DNA of 64,000 nucleotides, from NCBI GenBank assembly GCA_965153455.1, contig OZ234495.1:19898875-19962874 (forward strand), given 5' to 3'. This stretch comes from Sphagnum compactum. Taxonomy: Eukaryota; Bryophyta; Sphagnopsida; Sphagnales. Under the pieces are notes generated by a model. It saw only the letters and a list, made by a program, of their open reading frames with translations, was not told where the DNA came from and did not search any database. A program made the position numbers and the translations under genes. Shown here one piece after another: positions 46,701-58,000 of the stretch (the first letter of the stretch is position 1; the number at the start of each line of letters is the position of its first letter).

Positions 46701-49295
46701 AGGGGATAATTTGCAGCTTCCAGCAGCTACAGAAATCCATTCTCTTGTAGGTGAAAGGGGCCATTCTTCTAAATGGTTCCCTTTCAAAGCTACTGAGGGA
46801 AATATCTTAACTGTTTCAGTTGGACTACCACACAAGTCCACAGATGTGGGTTCCCTTCCATCTATCATTGGAGGAATTGTTCCAGTCTCTAAAACTGTCT
46901 GGTTCCAGACCTGGAGAGGTGAAGAAAGAACAGTTGGGCCTTTGTCTTTCAGTTTCTCATCAGGCAATTGGGGAAAGTTGAAAGAAAGTGCATCTGCAGA
47001 GAGTGCAAGAGAGAATGCACTATTTATGTTTGCCATGTCTGCTACAATGTCTATGTCAGTAGTATGGAATAACTCCATGCTCTTGTCACCAGTTGGATTT
47101 CTGCTAAATCTGTCTCCTTCTGGTGCGAGAAAAAAACTTGTTGCCAATTCCGTCAAGATCTCATCTTTCCTTTTTTCTGAGATGTTGATATCATAAAGAG
47201 AATCAACTGGTGACCTAGGTGTTTCAAGCAAACACCCCCCTGTGTCACCTGCAATATCTGAAAGAGTCAGACATCCATCCCACAGCAGTAGTTTCTGATT
47301 ATCCAGCTACTGAGCATTGTACAGCAATACCAGTCCCCTGATTTCCAGCTCTCTCTTCTCTGAAGGCCACATTGAAAGGACAAATTGAAAAACACTAACC
47401 TGCTGCAATCAGAGATTGTGGTTCAATTGTAATACTGTTTGACAATACAGAGAGCCACACTGACCAAGTTCATGCAACTCTGCATACCTGGTTCTTCTGG
47501 TAGCCTGCTAGGATCTCCAGTCATTGCATCAAGAGATGGGTAAATTCTTTGATGAGCATCAGTTCGTGCATGATGCTCATCCAAAATTTCTTGGTCCTTC
47601 TCAATACCAGAGTTTGCCAATATCATTATAGCTCCCTGGGCCTTTTGGCTCAGGTATTGCCTCCACCACTTTTGGATGAGCAAAACTACTCTCTGAACCC
47701 TTTGGTACCACAGTCGGGCCACATGCATTCGCCAAAATGCCTGCACACGAAATTTCCACAAGAGTCTGAACCATATTAGCACTCTGCAACAGGACAACTG
47801 TAATGTATAACAAGGTTCCTGTTAGAATGATCAGAGTACAATCACAGTCCACCTGTTGGAAAACTAACCTGAAGGAGTATTGCTGCTTTTTGTTGTTTTG
47901 CTGACTGAGGAAATGTCCAGTAGCCAAAGTGGAGCATGCTCTGCAGCGATGTATGTTTGGAGCTCACATCAGTTGTCAATTGTCTGCTTTTTACTCTGTG
48001 CACTATAAAAGGTGACAATTGCTTGCTGTCAGAACTTCTTGAAGAGATCTGACGACTGCCTGTCACCCTATGAAGCCTTACTTTTGCAGACCGTTGCAGT
48101 TTCCTTTTGTGATGCAGCGTGGAGCCTCGATTTGCTGTGGAAAGAATGACTGGTTTGTCTGATTTAATTACAGCAAGCACCCGCTTTCTGTCCAGTTGAC
48201 TCAGCTTCTTAATTACATCTGCAAACCAGACTTAATTTGTCACTTCCAAAGCTGCAGACATTTTGTCAGCAGAAAAGGTACATACGACAAATAAGAACAG
48301 AAGAGGCACAACTCTCATCATGGTCGAATCATTGAGCACCGTAATGAGATCACAGCAAGAAGCGAAGTGTAAGTTTACCAGTCTTAGAGCTGTTTTTGAC
48401 AACTGAAAGTTTTTCTAAACATTGCAGAGCTCCAACTTTAGCATTGGTACAAATGACTTCACTGGGTTCATGCTGCTGCAAATGGCTTGACACTTTGCTC
48501 CAGTAGCACACAGTCTTTGCCATTGCACATCCTTGTGGTCCTCCTGGTCATAGAACATGCAATCTTGAGAGAGTCAGTTCGTTAAGCAATCTACAGCTTG
48601 AAGGTCAAATCCATTGCTAGACTCTACCAATGGTGACCAGATTGCTTACCATTGTGTACCTTTGCAAGTGTCTCCCAGTCACCTTTGACTAAGGCATCTG
48701 GGCAGTATTTAAGCCAATAGGCTATCACAGTGTTCTCTGCATGCTCCAAATCCCTGTTTCAACCCAACTCTATCAGAAATTTTCAGCTGCATCATCATGC
48801 TATGTTCTGTTGCAGAACTCCATCCACCTCAGAAATTTGAATCTGCAAAGGGATTCCCTAGCAAGGAAGGTTAAAAAAGAAGAACTTGAAGGAAAATAGT
48901 CTGGATCTTGAAACAGAAAAGTCAGTGTGCATGCAGTCCCTGCAGCAGCAATGCTTCCTGCACCTAATAAAGTAATGAAAACAGACAGGCACAAAGGCAG
49001 AAACTCATCCAAGAAATCCATACCGGCAAAGGATCCAAGCATATGCCTTCTTGTGCTTCCATGCATCCAGATGATAAAGCTCAGATATCTGGAGGGGTCC
49101 AATACTAAGCCCATTGTCACCATCAGGACAATGAAGATGGTTACTTGACTCCACGAACCGCAAGGCATTCAAGAGAGGCTGAACCGTACGCCTGCAGTCA
49201 TTCAGTTTCTTTTGATTCTTTGCCTCTACCAAGAGGTCTAACCCAACAGATTTCACGCTCTCCCATGTATTCAGCCGTCTCCTAATAGAGACCAT
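43764..49295 (-). CDS. i-type lysozyme-like / IQ / kinesin-tail-like fusion protein
   Basis: Nine-exon model of about 1420 residues: 49295-49024, 48753-48650, 48543-48379, 48218-47853, 47781-47488, 47248-45024, 44939-44910, 44712-44230, 44087-43764. Splice phases agree at every junction. The exon 4-5 junction is the least certain (alternative donor 47869). The start is ATG 49295, with no signal peptide. Residues 40-165 match i-type lysozyme/destabilase: RFVESSNH (E49), PDGDNGLSIGPLQISELYH (D60 the likely second acid), and AKVHNGGPQGC ... YWSKV. Exons 4-5 encode basic helices with an IQ motif (LLIQKWWRQYLSQK). Exon 6 (741 codons) is Ser-rich and disordered. Exons 8-9 (LCKLWDEQCVDLLTR, then RRERYQMYNKWGI) resemble the DUF3490 tail of NACK kinesins; no motor domain is present. 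Lysozymes of this type cleave peptidoglycan or isopeptide bonds. Activity and location here are unknown. Confidence 0.75.
44485..44676 (-). repeat. 96-bp tandem duplication in exon 8
   Basis: Two adjacent 96-bp copies (44485-44580 and 44581-44676), about 92% identical by eye, encode 32-residue repeats beginning KLQKSDLGES / KLQKSDVGES and containing KGEPWVENTFD. The length is a multiple of three, so the frame is kept. Confidence 0.93.
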
Positions 49296-51165
49296 CCTTG
49301 GAGCTCAAACCCTGGACTCTTTGCCCCAAGTTCCCTTTCTTCTTTTCAGTGGACTGAGGGGCAGCCTTCAGATGCCTAACCATAGCACATCATCTTCCCT
49401 GACTGCTCTCTGCAGCTTTTGAGTGACTGGAAAAGTCAGACATCATGAGGACTGCCAGAAGCAAACATTGCCAGTCATAATCAAAAGATCTTACAGCTCA
49501 GGCAAATGTATGCACACCCAATATCTCCATTGGCTCTGCCACTTAAACGTACACAGAAGGCAGCTTCTCCAATTGACTGCTGCATAGAATTTTGATGTTG
49601 ATCCATCCCACGGTTTCCCACAAAGCTGGATTGAGCTGGAGGACAAGACTGCACAGGACAGATCCTTTCCACACAGCCAGGACCTACTGTAAGAAGAGGA
49701 CTTCACACCTTGTTGAAATCGTTTTAGAGCATTGGTACAGTCATGGTGCAGCATCACTGGACATGGCTGCAGATGTGTGCATAATTGCTCCACCTGCAAA
49801 GGACCTGCGACTTGGTCATGGGGGAAAAACTATCAGTCCTTTGAAAATGGTAATGTGACAGCTGAAGAGTTGTGGCGACTTAGTTTCTCATATCAATGTC
49901 TACCAGAGGAAAGGAACTAAGAGACATGAGACATCACAGCAGCACCAGCAGCCAGATATTGCCCAGGAAATCTCCTGTAACAAGTGCACGAACCGCCAGT
50001 GGAAATAGCTTTTGCGCTCACAATCTTTCTAGGACATAAAGAGAATACAACGTCTTGAACCTTAAAAAGAGAAAGACTGTTTCTACTTCCTTCGCAGTTA
50101 CTAAGTGACATTGGAAACAGCAAAAGTGTGGGAACTCCGAGAGACGACAATCAACCGTGAGAACAAGACAAGAAACGCTGCAAGCCTGGTCACGCGACAC
50201 GGAAGCAGATCTTTTCAAAATTGAGCATACAATGCAGCCAAGCTTCAACACGGTGGTCTCAAGAAACGAAATTGACGCAAATCTGATCAGTAAACTTGCT
50301 GCCAAAACAAAACAAGAAACAGAAACAAATTTTTTTTTTGTGGAATCCAGAAAAAACAACAGCACTTCTGGAGCAAGAAGAAGAGCAATACTGGACAGGA
50401 CCTGAAGCAAAATGCGAAGTTCAGACACACTTACAAGTTACGTCCAAAATGCGGATCAAAGTCCGCCTTGATGATGTCCCTCCACCGCACGACTAACGGC
50501 AGTTTCAGCAATTTGCTGAAACTTTCTTGCGCTAAGGTCCAACGTACATCGTACAACACTGACTCTTTGTACTCTTCTGGTAGACTTAGTACTCTTCTTG
50601 TGTCGGAGCTGCTGCTGCTGCTGCTGCTACTGCTGTGATGGAACAAACAAAAGTGTGGATGTAATAATAGAGATCATCAGACAACACAAAGCAAAGCAAA
50701 GGGGGGAAAAAAACACGCAAGGACAGAAAACGAAGACGATGTCGAAGAGACCAAATCAAAAGAAGCAAAAGTACGCACTAAAACTCAAAGAAAATGCACA
50801 AAACACAAGAAACTCAGAAAACAACGCACAAGAACACGAAGAAGAAACTGGACAAGATCAGCAGCAGCAGTCGTCACCACGAAAAGAAAAGGAAGGGAAA
50901 GAAAAGGAAGGAAAGAGAAAAAGGGCAAATCACAAAAAAGAAAATCCACAACAGAATCAGAAACATGCGGCTTACTTACATGGGGGTAAGTTGTAACTAG
51001 GGCCTGTAGCCAAATTTGACCTGTAGCCAAAATTTGGCTATGTTAGGTAATTCCTCTATCTTGTGCATGATTTGCCACTGTGGTAGAACCCCGCTTCCAT
51101 TATGGCAAGTTCAAACCAACAACAGTTTATAAAACAGGAAAATGAGGGGTTTTTATTCTATTTTA
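49296..51165. other. Upstream region of the lysozyme-IQ gene
   Basis: Presumed promoter and 5' leader. It holds a (GCT)n tract encoding nothing certain (about 50609-50636) and a GAAAAGGAAGGGAAAG purine tract (about 50880-50925). Short minus-strand frames at 49481-49799 have no domain and could be an upstream exon, but no splice join is convincing. No TATA box was assigned. Confidence 0.4.
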
Positions 51166-51187
51166 TTTTATTTTTGTACATTCCAAT

Positions 51188-51580
51188 TTTGTGAGCTACT
51201 TGGACTGGTCAAATCATGCACAAGAGGAATGAGCCAAATTTGACTAAAGGAAAAATGAAGGGTGGTTTTTTTTTTTTTTTTTTTCCCCCATTTTTGTGAG
51301 CTACTTGGACTGGTCAAATCATGCACAAGAGGAATGAGCCAAATTTGACTAAAGGAAAAATGAAGGGTGGTTTTTTTTTTTTTTTTTTTTTCCCCATTTT
51401 TGTGAGATAGGTACTTGGACTGTGAAATCATCCACAAGAGGAATAACCAAAATTTGACTAAAGGAAAAATGAAGGGTGGTTTTTTTTTTTTTTTTAAATT
51501 TCCCCCATTTTTGTGAGATAGGTACTTGGACTGTGAAATCATCCACAAGAGGAATGACCCAAATTTGACTAGAGGTCAGA
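51188..51580. repeat. Four-copy minisatellite with poly-T segments
   Basis: Units of about 104-117 bp: TTTTGTGAG.TA..TACTTGGACTG...AAATCAT.CACAAGAGGAAT..CC.AAATTTGACTAAAGGAAAAATGAAGGGTGG followed by 15-24 T. Copies begin at about 51188, 51292, 51397 and 51510. Copies 1-2 share GTCAAATCATGCAC, while copies 3-4 share GTGAAATCATCCAC and an added GATAG. Confidence 0.93.
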
Positions 51581-51857
51581 GGGGGAAGTAGAGCATGCTT
51601 AGAGTCATATGCTTTGTTGTGACGACCTTGAGGATAGCACTGGCTAAATATGGTAGCTTCAAGACTTTTTTTTTTCCCCTCAAAATATGGCGACTTTGAC
51701 ACAATTTTCCCAAAACAATCTTTTGTATCCTTTTGACTGGATTTTTTTTTGTTTTTCCTTTTCTTACAGTGTGAAATTTTGGTCAAAAGAACAACACTGA
51801 ACTCAAGGTCTCCTTCCACAGTAACTGACTCACAGCAGGTGAAAATTTGTTAAAAAA

Positions 51858-52035
51858 TGGGGCCAAAATGAAAAACTACAATTGTTTGAAAATTCCTCAA
51901 AATGTGGAGACCAAATGAGAAACTACTATAACTACAATTGTTTGAAAATTCCTCAACATGTGGGACCAAATGGAAAACTACAACATTGTTTGAAAAATTC
52001 CTCAAAGTCCGGGACCCAACTGGAAAACAAACTCC
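51858..52035. repeat. Short tandem repeat array, about 55-bp unit
   Basis: GACCAAATGGAAAACTACAA and TTGTTTGAAAATTCCTCAAA with a GTGGGA link recur three to four times with decreasing similarity to the right. Confidence 0.88.
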
Positions 52036-55000
52036 ATTGTTCTGTTGTCTCTCTCCCTTGCATGCAGAACCAACAACAAAACAAACTGAGCGATTACAAA
52101 AACTCAACTCACTATTGTCTTGGGAATTGACACCAAGTCGATGAAAAGAAACACAAGTGCAAAAACAACAAAACATGGATGAACAACAAAGTGAAAAATG
52201 TATGAATCATCTGCACTACCATCTTTTATAGGTGAGCTTCTATGTTGTTAGGTATTAGTTTCAGAAGTGGGTTTGATTGGTGTTTTGTAGAATTGTTATC
52301 TTGCAAGATAACCCATCTTGCTTGACAGTATTTTGGAGTTTAATGTAATTCTCTCCCACTTGAGAATTCAATCTGAGATTGCAATTTATGGACCCTAGTT
52401 ATTATGTGTCTTCAGGTGATGATTTTTTAATTTGTGTGATTTGTTATTTACTTCAAGTATAGCCATGGCAATAGGTTGGTAAAAAGCCAACTTTCTAAAA
52501 CTTTTTAAAATCAAACTCCCCAGTCCCAGCCCAAAAAAAAAGGACCTAGGTTTAGATTAATATCTTAATTATTGCTTTGCAAGGAGAAAGGAGATTCCTA
52601 GTACATAGTTTAAAAGGAACTCCCATATTCTAGACTTAGTCTTGTAAGTGGGTTATGGTTTTAAATCCCATTAGCTTCTTTCATCTTTTGTGAGTGACAA
52701 CCCAGACAATGGATTTTAATTTTGAAGGAGGAGGGGATTTTGTACCTTGGTGCATTTTTTTTCATGAGATTCTTTTATATAAGTTGCACTGGATTTTTTT
52801 CGTTGTCAAGTGATGAAAATTTGCCCCGAAAAAATGCAAGTTGTATATATAGATGTATGAAGAATATTACTCACTGGTTCAATACTATGGACGTTGATTG
52901 TCCACCTAAAAAGAAAGAACAAACTTGCAATATAAATATATCGTGGTACCATTACCATTTCGACAAACAATAATTAAATTATTTTCAATAAATGTCAAAA
53001 ATGTGTCTACCTATATGTATTGCAAAATTACTTGGCATTTATATTTTCCACCTCAACTGTAAGAATTTCTTGAATTTTTTAATTATTTATTATTTATGAA
53101 AGTGAAAAAAATGAAAATTAAATAACTATTGGTCAAAGAAGATGCCAAAACAGTAAAGGTACTACTACCACTACTACTACTACTGCAATCATTCATACCA
53201 AGAGGAGAAAAAGAAGGATCCAGAAATGTATCAAAATATGAATGATTGTACTACCTTATACACTATTGTCAGATTGGACCATTAATTAATGAAGAGATGG
53301 AATGTTGTTGAAGTTCTGGATAAAATTTGGAAGGGCAAATTGTTGAAAAGTGTAAAAAAGATTCCAAAATCACATTTGCTGAATTTACTTGAAAATTCAG
53401 GAAATTGCTATATGGAAATAGAAAAAAAAAAGAAAAAAAAGGATTTATATCAACATGTCACAAAAATGCAAACACAAAGTACTTGTAATCACATGAAATT
53501 TTGGAAAAAAAATTATAAAATAAATTGTCATGAAAAAATGGATTTGAGAAATCTGAGAAGAACCATAAAGTAGATAGTTGAGAAATTTCAAGATACATTA
53601 TTGTGTTGTTACAATATTTGGAAGGAAGTTGGAAGATGGAGAGAGAGAGGGTTAACCCAAAAATGGTTGCAATGAGCACCAACCATCCAAATCTCAAGAA
53701 ACAGCACCATGTGCTGAAACCATAGAAAAACCTTTCTTTCTTTAACTAGAGGAGGCGAATGCTTGTGTTGTTGAAAATTAATTCATTTCTGCACATGGGG
53801 TGGTCAAATCTGCACCATTGGATACGTATTTTGTGCACACCAATTCTGCTCATCATGTAACCGCCGCACGCACCACACCACACCACACCACACCGCCCCT
53901 TTGCCTACCTCATATAAGGGAATGTAGTAAAGCACTAAAGACCTAACATTCTTTCGAGTTCTTGTATGACGTCGTTTGTCATGCAAAAGATAAAAGATAC
54001 GGATAAAATCGTGTGCTATGTGTAAGTTGTTTTTTATACCGTTTATGTTACCCAGCAATTTTTAGTTCTCTTACAATTGGTACATAACTAGGTCCCTCAT
54101 CCCTCTCATCTGCCTGAGGACTGACCTCTTGATCTATATCTACATCTCAGTTCATCTCAACTAGGGTAGCTACATCTATCGTTGAACACATAGTGAATTA
54201 GAACTTTGTAAATCCACACAATGGTTTTGGTTGCCTTTGAAGCTCTACTTTGGATTCCTGCAAGTCCTGTTTTTCTTACAATTTGCATCTTTCGTTGGTT
54301 CTAACTAGGTGGTTTTACTATGGGGATATGATGCAAGTGTTGGAGTGGAATAGATGTGTTTCCTAGTGTAAAACCTGCCTACCCCCCTCTTCCCTTTCAC
54401 TCCCAAAGGGTTTAACAAATTCAATTGAGCCTTGTAGGAACATGTCCTATTATTATCAACCTAGGTGTGTTATTTGTTTAACCTCTTTTTGAGCTTGTGT
54501 TCTAAAGCTTAGATTGTATCTTTTTAATATTGTTACGGTTGCCTCATTGGTACTACTTGAATGTTGTTGTGCAATTGATCTCCATGTTCCCTCATGATTA
54601 TAGGAAAACCTGTTGTAAATATGTTATGTATCAACTTTCAATGTTCCTTTGAACTATGCATTTAGCCATAATCTAAGTATTTCCCACCCTTCAAGCCCTT
54701 TTCTTTTCTCTTTCCTTTCATTTGTTGTCCTTGATTTGCTTCCTTTTCCATGACCTTTTTTCATAGGATTCCTATATAATCATTAGATGTGACCACATGG
54801 GATTCCTAAGGGTTCTTTGCCTTTGGTTGTCTATGTAAGTAGGCATGGTAATGTTAGTAGGTTTGCGAATGATAAGTTCTCAATGTTGTTCACCCTATTT
54901 TGCAACTCTTGCAAAGGTTTTCCATGTTTCTAGTCCAAGTCAATTAATAGATCATCACCTTCTTGAATTTCTTGAATGGTAATTGGATTCTTTGGCATCT

Positions 55001-58000
55001 CCACACGGTACTTTGTGTGAGAAAAGGTTATCAAAATCTTTTCCATCTATTACAACACTTGTTCCTTTAACATTTATAAGGAATGTAAAAATAGATTTTT
55101 CCCCCCATCTAGAACTACCATTAGTTTTATCATTAGAATTATAATTTTGTTCATTTTTTTTAATGTTCTTTCTTGTTGTATACATTCCACTAAGCAAATA
55201 ATTTTTCATTCATTGCGCTAAGGTTTAGAAGCCAAATTCTTATGCCCCTGAATCTAAAGTTGAAATTATCTTTGGTTAGTGTTTTGTCCAATGTTGCGTC
55301 TACTTAGGTAACCAACTTGATCTTGTTTAATTCTAAGTATCTATTTTTAATCATTGCATTTTAGTTTTTTTTTTAAAAATTGTTTTGAAAGGCTTGAAAC
55401 AAGACAAATATAAAAGTTGTAATGTGTGTGACATATAACTTGGGAGTGTGACCATATTTAATTCAAATGCATGTGTGCGTTCTATCACCTTTAAAGTCCC
55501 ATGAAATCCATGCCCATCTAGAATTGAAAGATGTTAATTTGTTTGAGAACCCACTTAGTAAAAATTTCTCGAAAAACTTTAGAATTCCTTGAAATAAAAT
55601 ATAGTCATCTAAGTTTTTTTCTACATTACCATATAGGTTCTTGGCTGCACTTGTTGATAAAATCATGATCTCGTAGTCTTTCACTTCTAAAGATGTATAA
55701 TCATGGTAGAACATGGTTTTTTTTGTTGATTACATAGTTCATAGTCAACCATTCCTTGGATTTGGGGATGATGATATGAACTTGTTATGAAACCCGCTTA
55801 ACTAAAATGAAACCTCCAAATGGTTTGCCTATTTGAATTTTTATCTTGTCTAAATTGTAAATGTGATTTAATTTGTACTTGTGTTGATTGTAAAATGTTT
55901 ATAATTTGATAGGAGTTGTAGGATTGGTTAGTTAAACCTTAAGCTTTAGAAGTTTCTAGGCCCACTTCAAGATGCATGCATAATTTTGGATGCTTACACT
56001 TGAACCAATACCACTAGGAATTCCTAGATAGACCATTTCAAAATGGTGTGGGTCAACCTTGAATGAGTTTTCCCACCTTGAACTTGAGTTGCAATGATGA
56101 TATAAACAATCCACACTTTTGCATGTTTAAAGTCCAAATAACAATATCAATTATGTCCTCTTCCTCCGTTAAAACACATGATGGGTTACATTTCATGCAC
56201 TTATTTGGTCTTATCATTCAAATGGTCATACAATGATGACAATGGTATGTCCTAATGCTTGATGGCCTTCTTCATGAAAGTCACCCTTCTTTCCATTGCA
56301 TCCATGGCCATCTCAAATGATTCATCTATCCATATGCCTTTAGGGCATGCAAGAAGTTCTTATCATGATTTTAAAAAAAAATTGTGTTATTGCTTATGCA
56401 AGGGGAAGAGAGACATTATTTTCAAGTTGATGCACATTTAGTCTAACATGTAGCTCCTTCTCTTGCCATCCACATTGAACATGTGGCACTAGCTCCTTTT
56501 GGCCTTAGTTTCCAAAAGATGGGGTTGGTGTTTTTAGGGCCCATGAAAGGTATCCCATTGCCTTCCTAAAATCGAACAAATAATACAAAAAGTTAGTTAG
56601 GTCAATAAACACTTGAATAACATGCCATTGTGTCACCCATGTCATATTAATAAGATATAAAAAATTTGCAAATTCCTCCCATTCCAAGTTTTGGTCTATT
56701 GTTGTTGTGTAAGCAATAGTTGTGGATTTCAAGCTATGAAAGCAAGCTAGAACATGTTGAAATATGCAATGATCAACTTGCCTTGCATCCTTTCCAACTT
56801 GTGTGACCACATGTTTGGCTACCCAATGATAGTATAAGAACTTAACATACTTCTTCATGTAAAGATTGTTTATTTTTTCAATTTTCCTTTCATCAAACTT
56901 ATTTATTTTAACTATTATGTTAATATTTTATGTTGTTGCTTTAATACTTCTATTTTAACTATTTTGCTAGACTCTCCTATTATTGCCTTTTGCATTATTC
57001 CTCGAATTCTACATTCATCATTCTTTGATTTTTTTTTCACATCTACATTAGTTTCTTTCTACTATTCCTCTCAACCTCCTTCCACAAGGTATAAGAATCT
57101 CTAAAACAACTTGGAACTCCTTTAGCATAGATTTTAGTAAGGTGAACATTTTTTTCATAGTCGAAAGGTATAAATGTTCATTCAAGTAGGACTTGTGCTA
57201 ATCTATATGTCTTGATAATATTGCGATGATCCTATCTTGGAGGGAAAATTTGCAAGTTTAAGAATCTTTTTGGTGTTCCTTAGGCTCATTATAAAATTTT
57301 CATTATAATATCCCAAGCTTATAATGTGTCCTTTAAATTTGCTTATTTATTTGAATTCTTGCAAAAAGCACCCCATAGATTGATTTCACAAGTTACTAAG
57401 GGTTTAAGGCCTTATTGGTGATGTTCTACCCCTTTGAATGTAGTATATCATTCCCATGCTTAAAAAAATTAGATGACATTATGAATTAAAATATCTATAA
57501 GCTATTTCACACCCTTAACCAAACACTTAAAGCCCCATACATACATATTTTTGCATGTCTATGTTGTTGTGTGTGCATTGTACCAAGACAACTAAAAGTT
57601 CATTACCAAACAATGATGTCACATAATGAGTTACAAAATTTACAAATGTGTTTTGTATGACACCCTTCACCAAACATTTAAAATCCCATGTGTTGAAATA
57701 TTATTAGATTTGTGAACATTTGTGTGTGTTGGGATGTGACAACTTTAACACCAAATGTTTTTATAATCTTCATGAACACCTTATTCAAGAATGAATATTA
57801 CATCTTGCATCCATGATAACAAAAATTTATAACATTCTTGGTTGAAGTATTTTGAAATTCCAATTTATTTTTTCCATTTGGTGTTCAATCAACGATCATA
57901 GTTTGACCATCAGAAGGTGTTTGGCTAATTGACCATGGGGTTTTCTATTCACTAATCAAGTGTTCGTTAAGGTGGGTTCAATGATAGGCGTAATTATCCT

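Noticed and set aside
51188-51580. CRISPR array
   Set aside because: The unit repeats as a whole with no unique spacers, and the context is a eukaryotic genome.
51168-51819. Minus-strand frames with poly-Lys blocks
   Set aside because: Products of the minisatellite T-runs read antisense.
56505-56858. 117-codon minus-strand open frame as a gene
   Set aside because: No family motif, no supporting splice sites, and surrounded by AT-rich decayed DNA.
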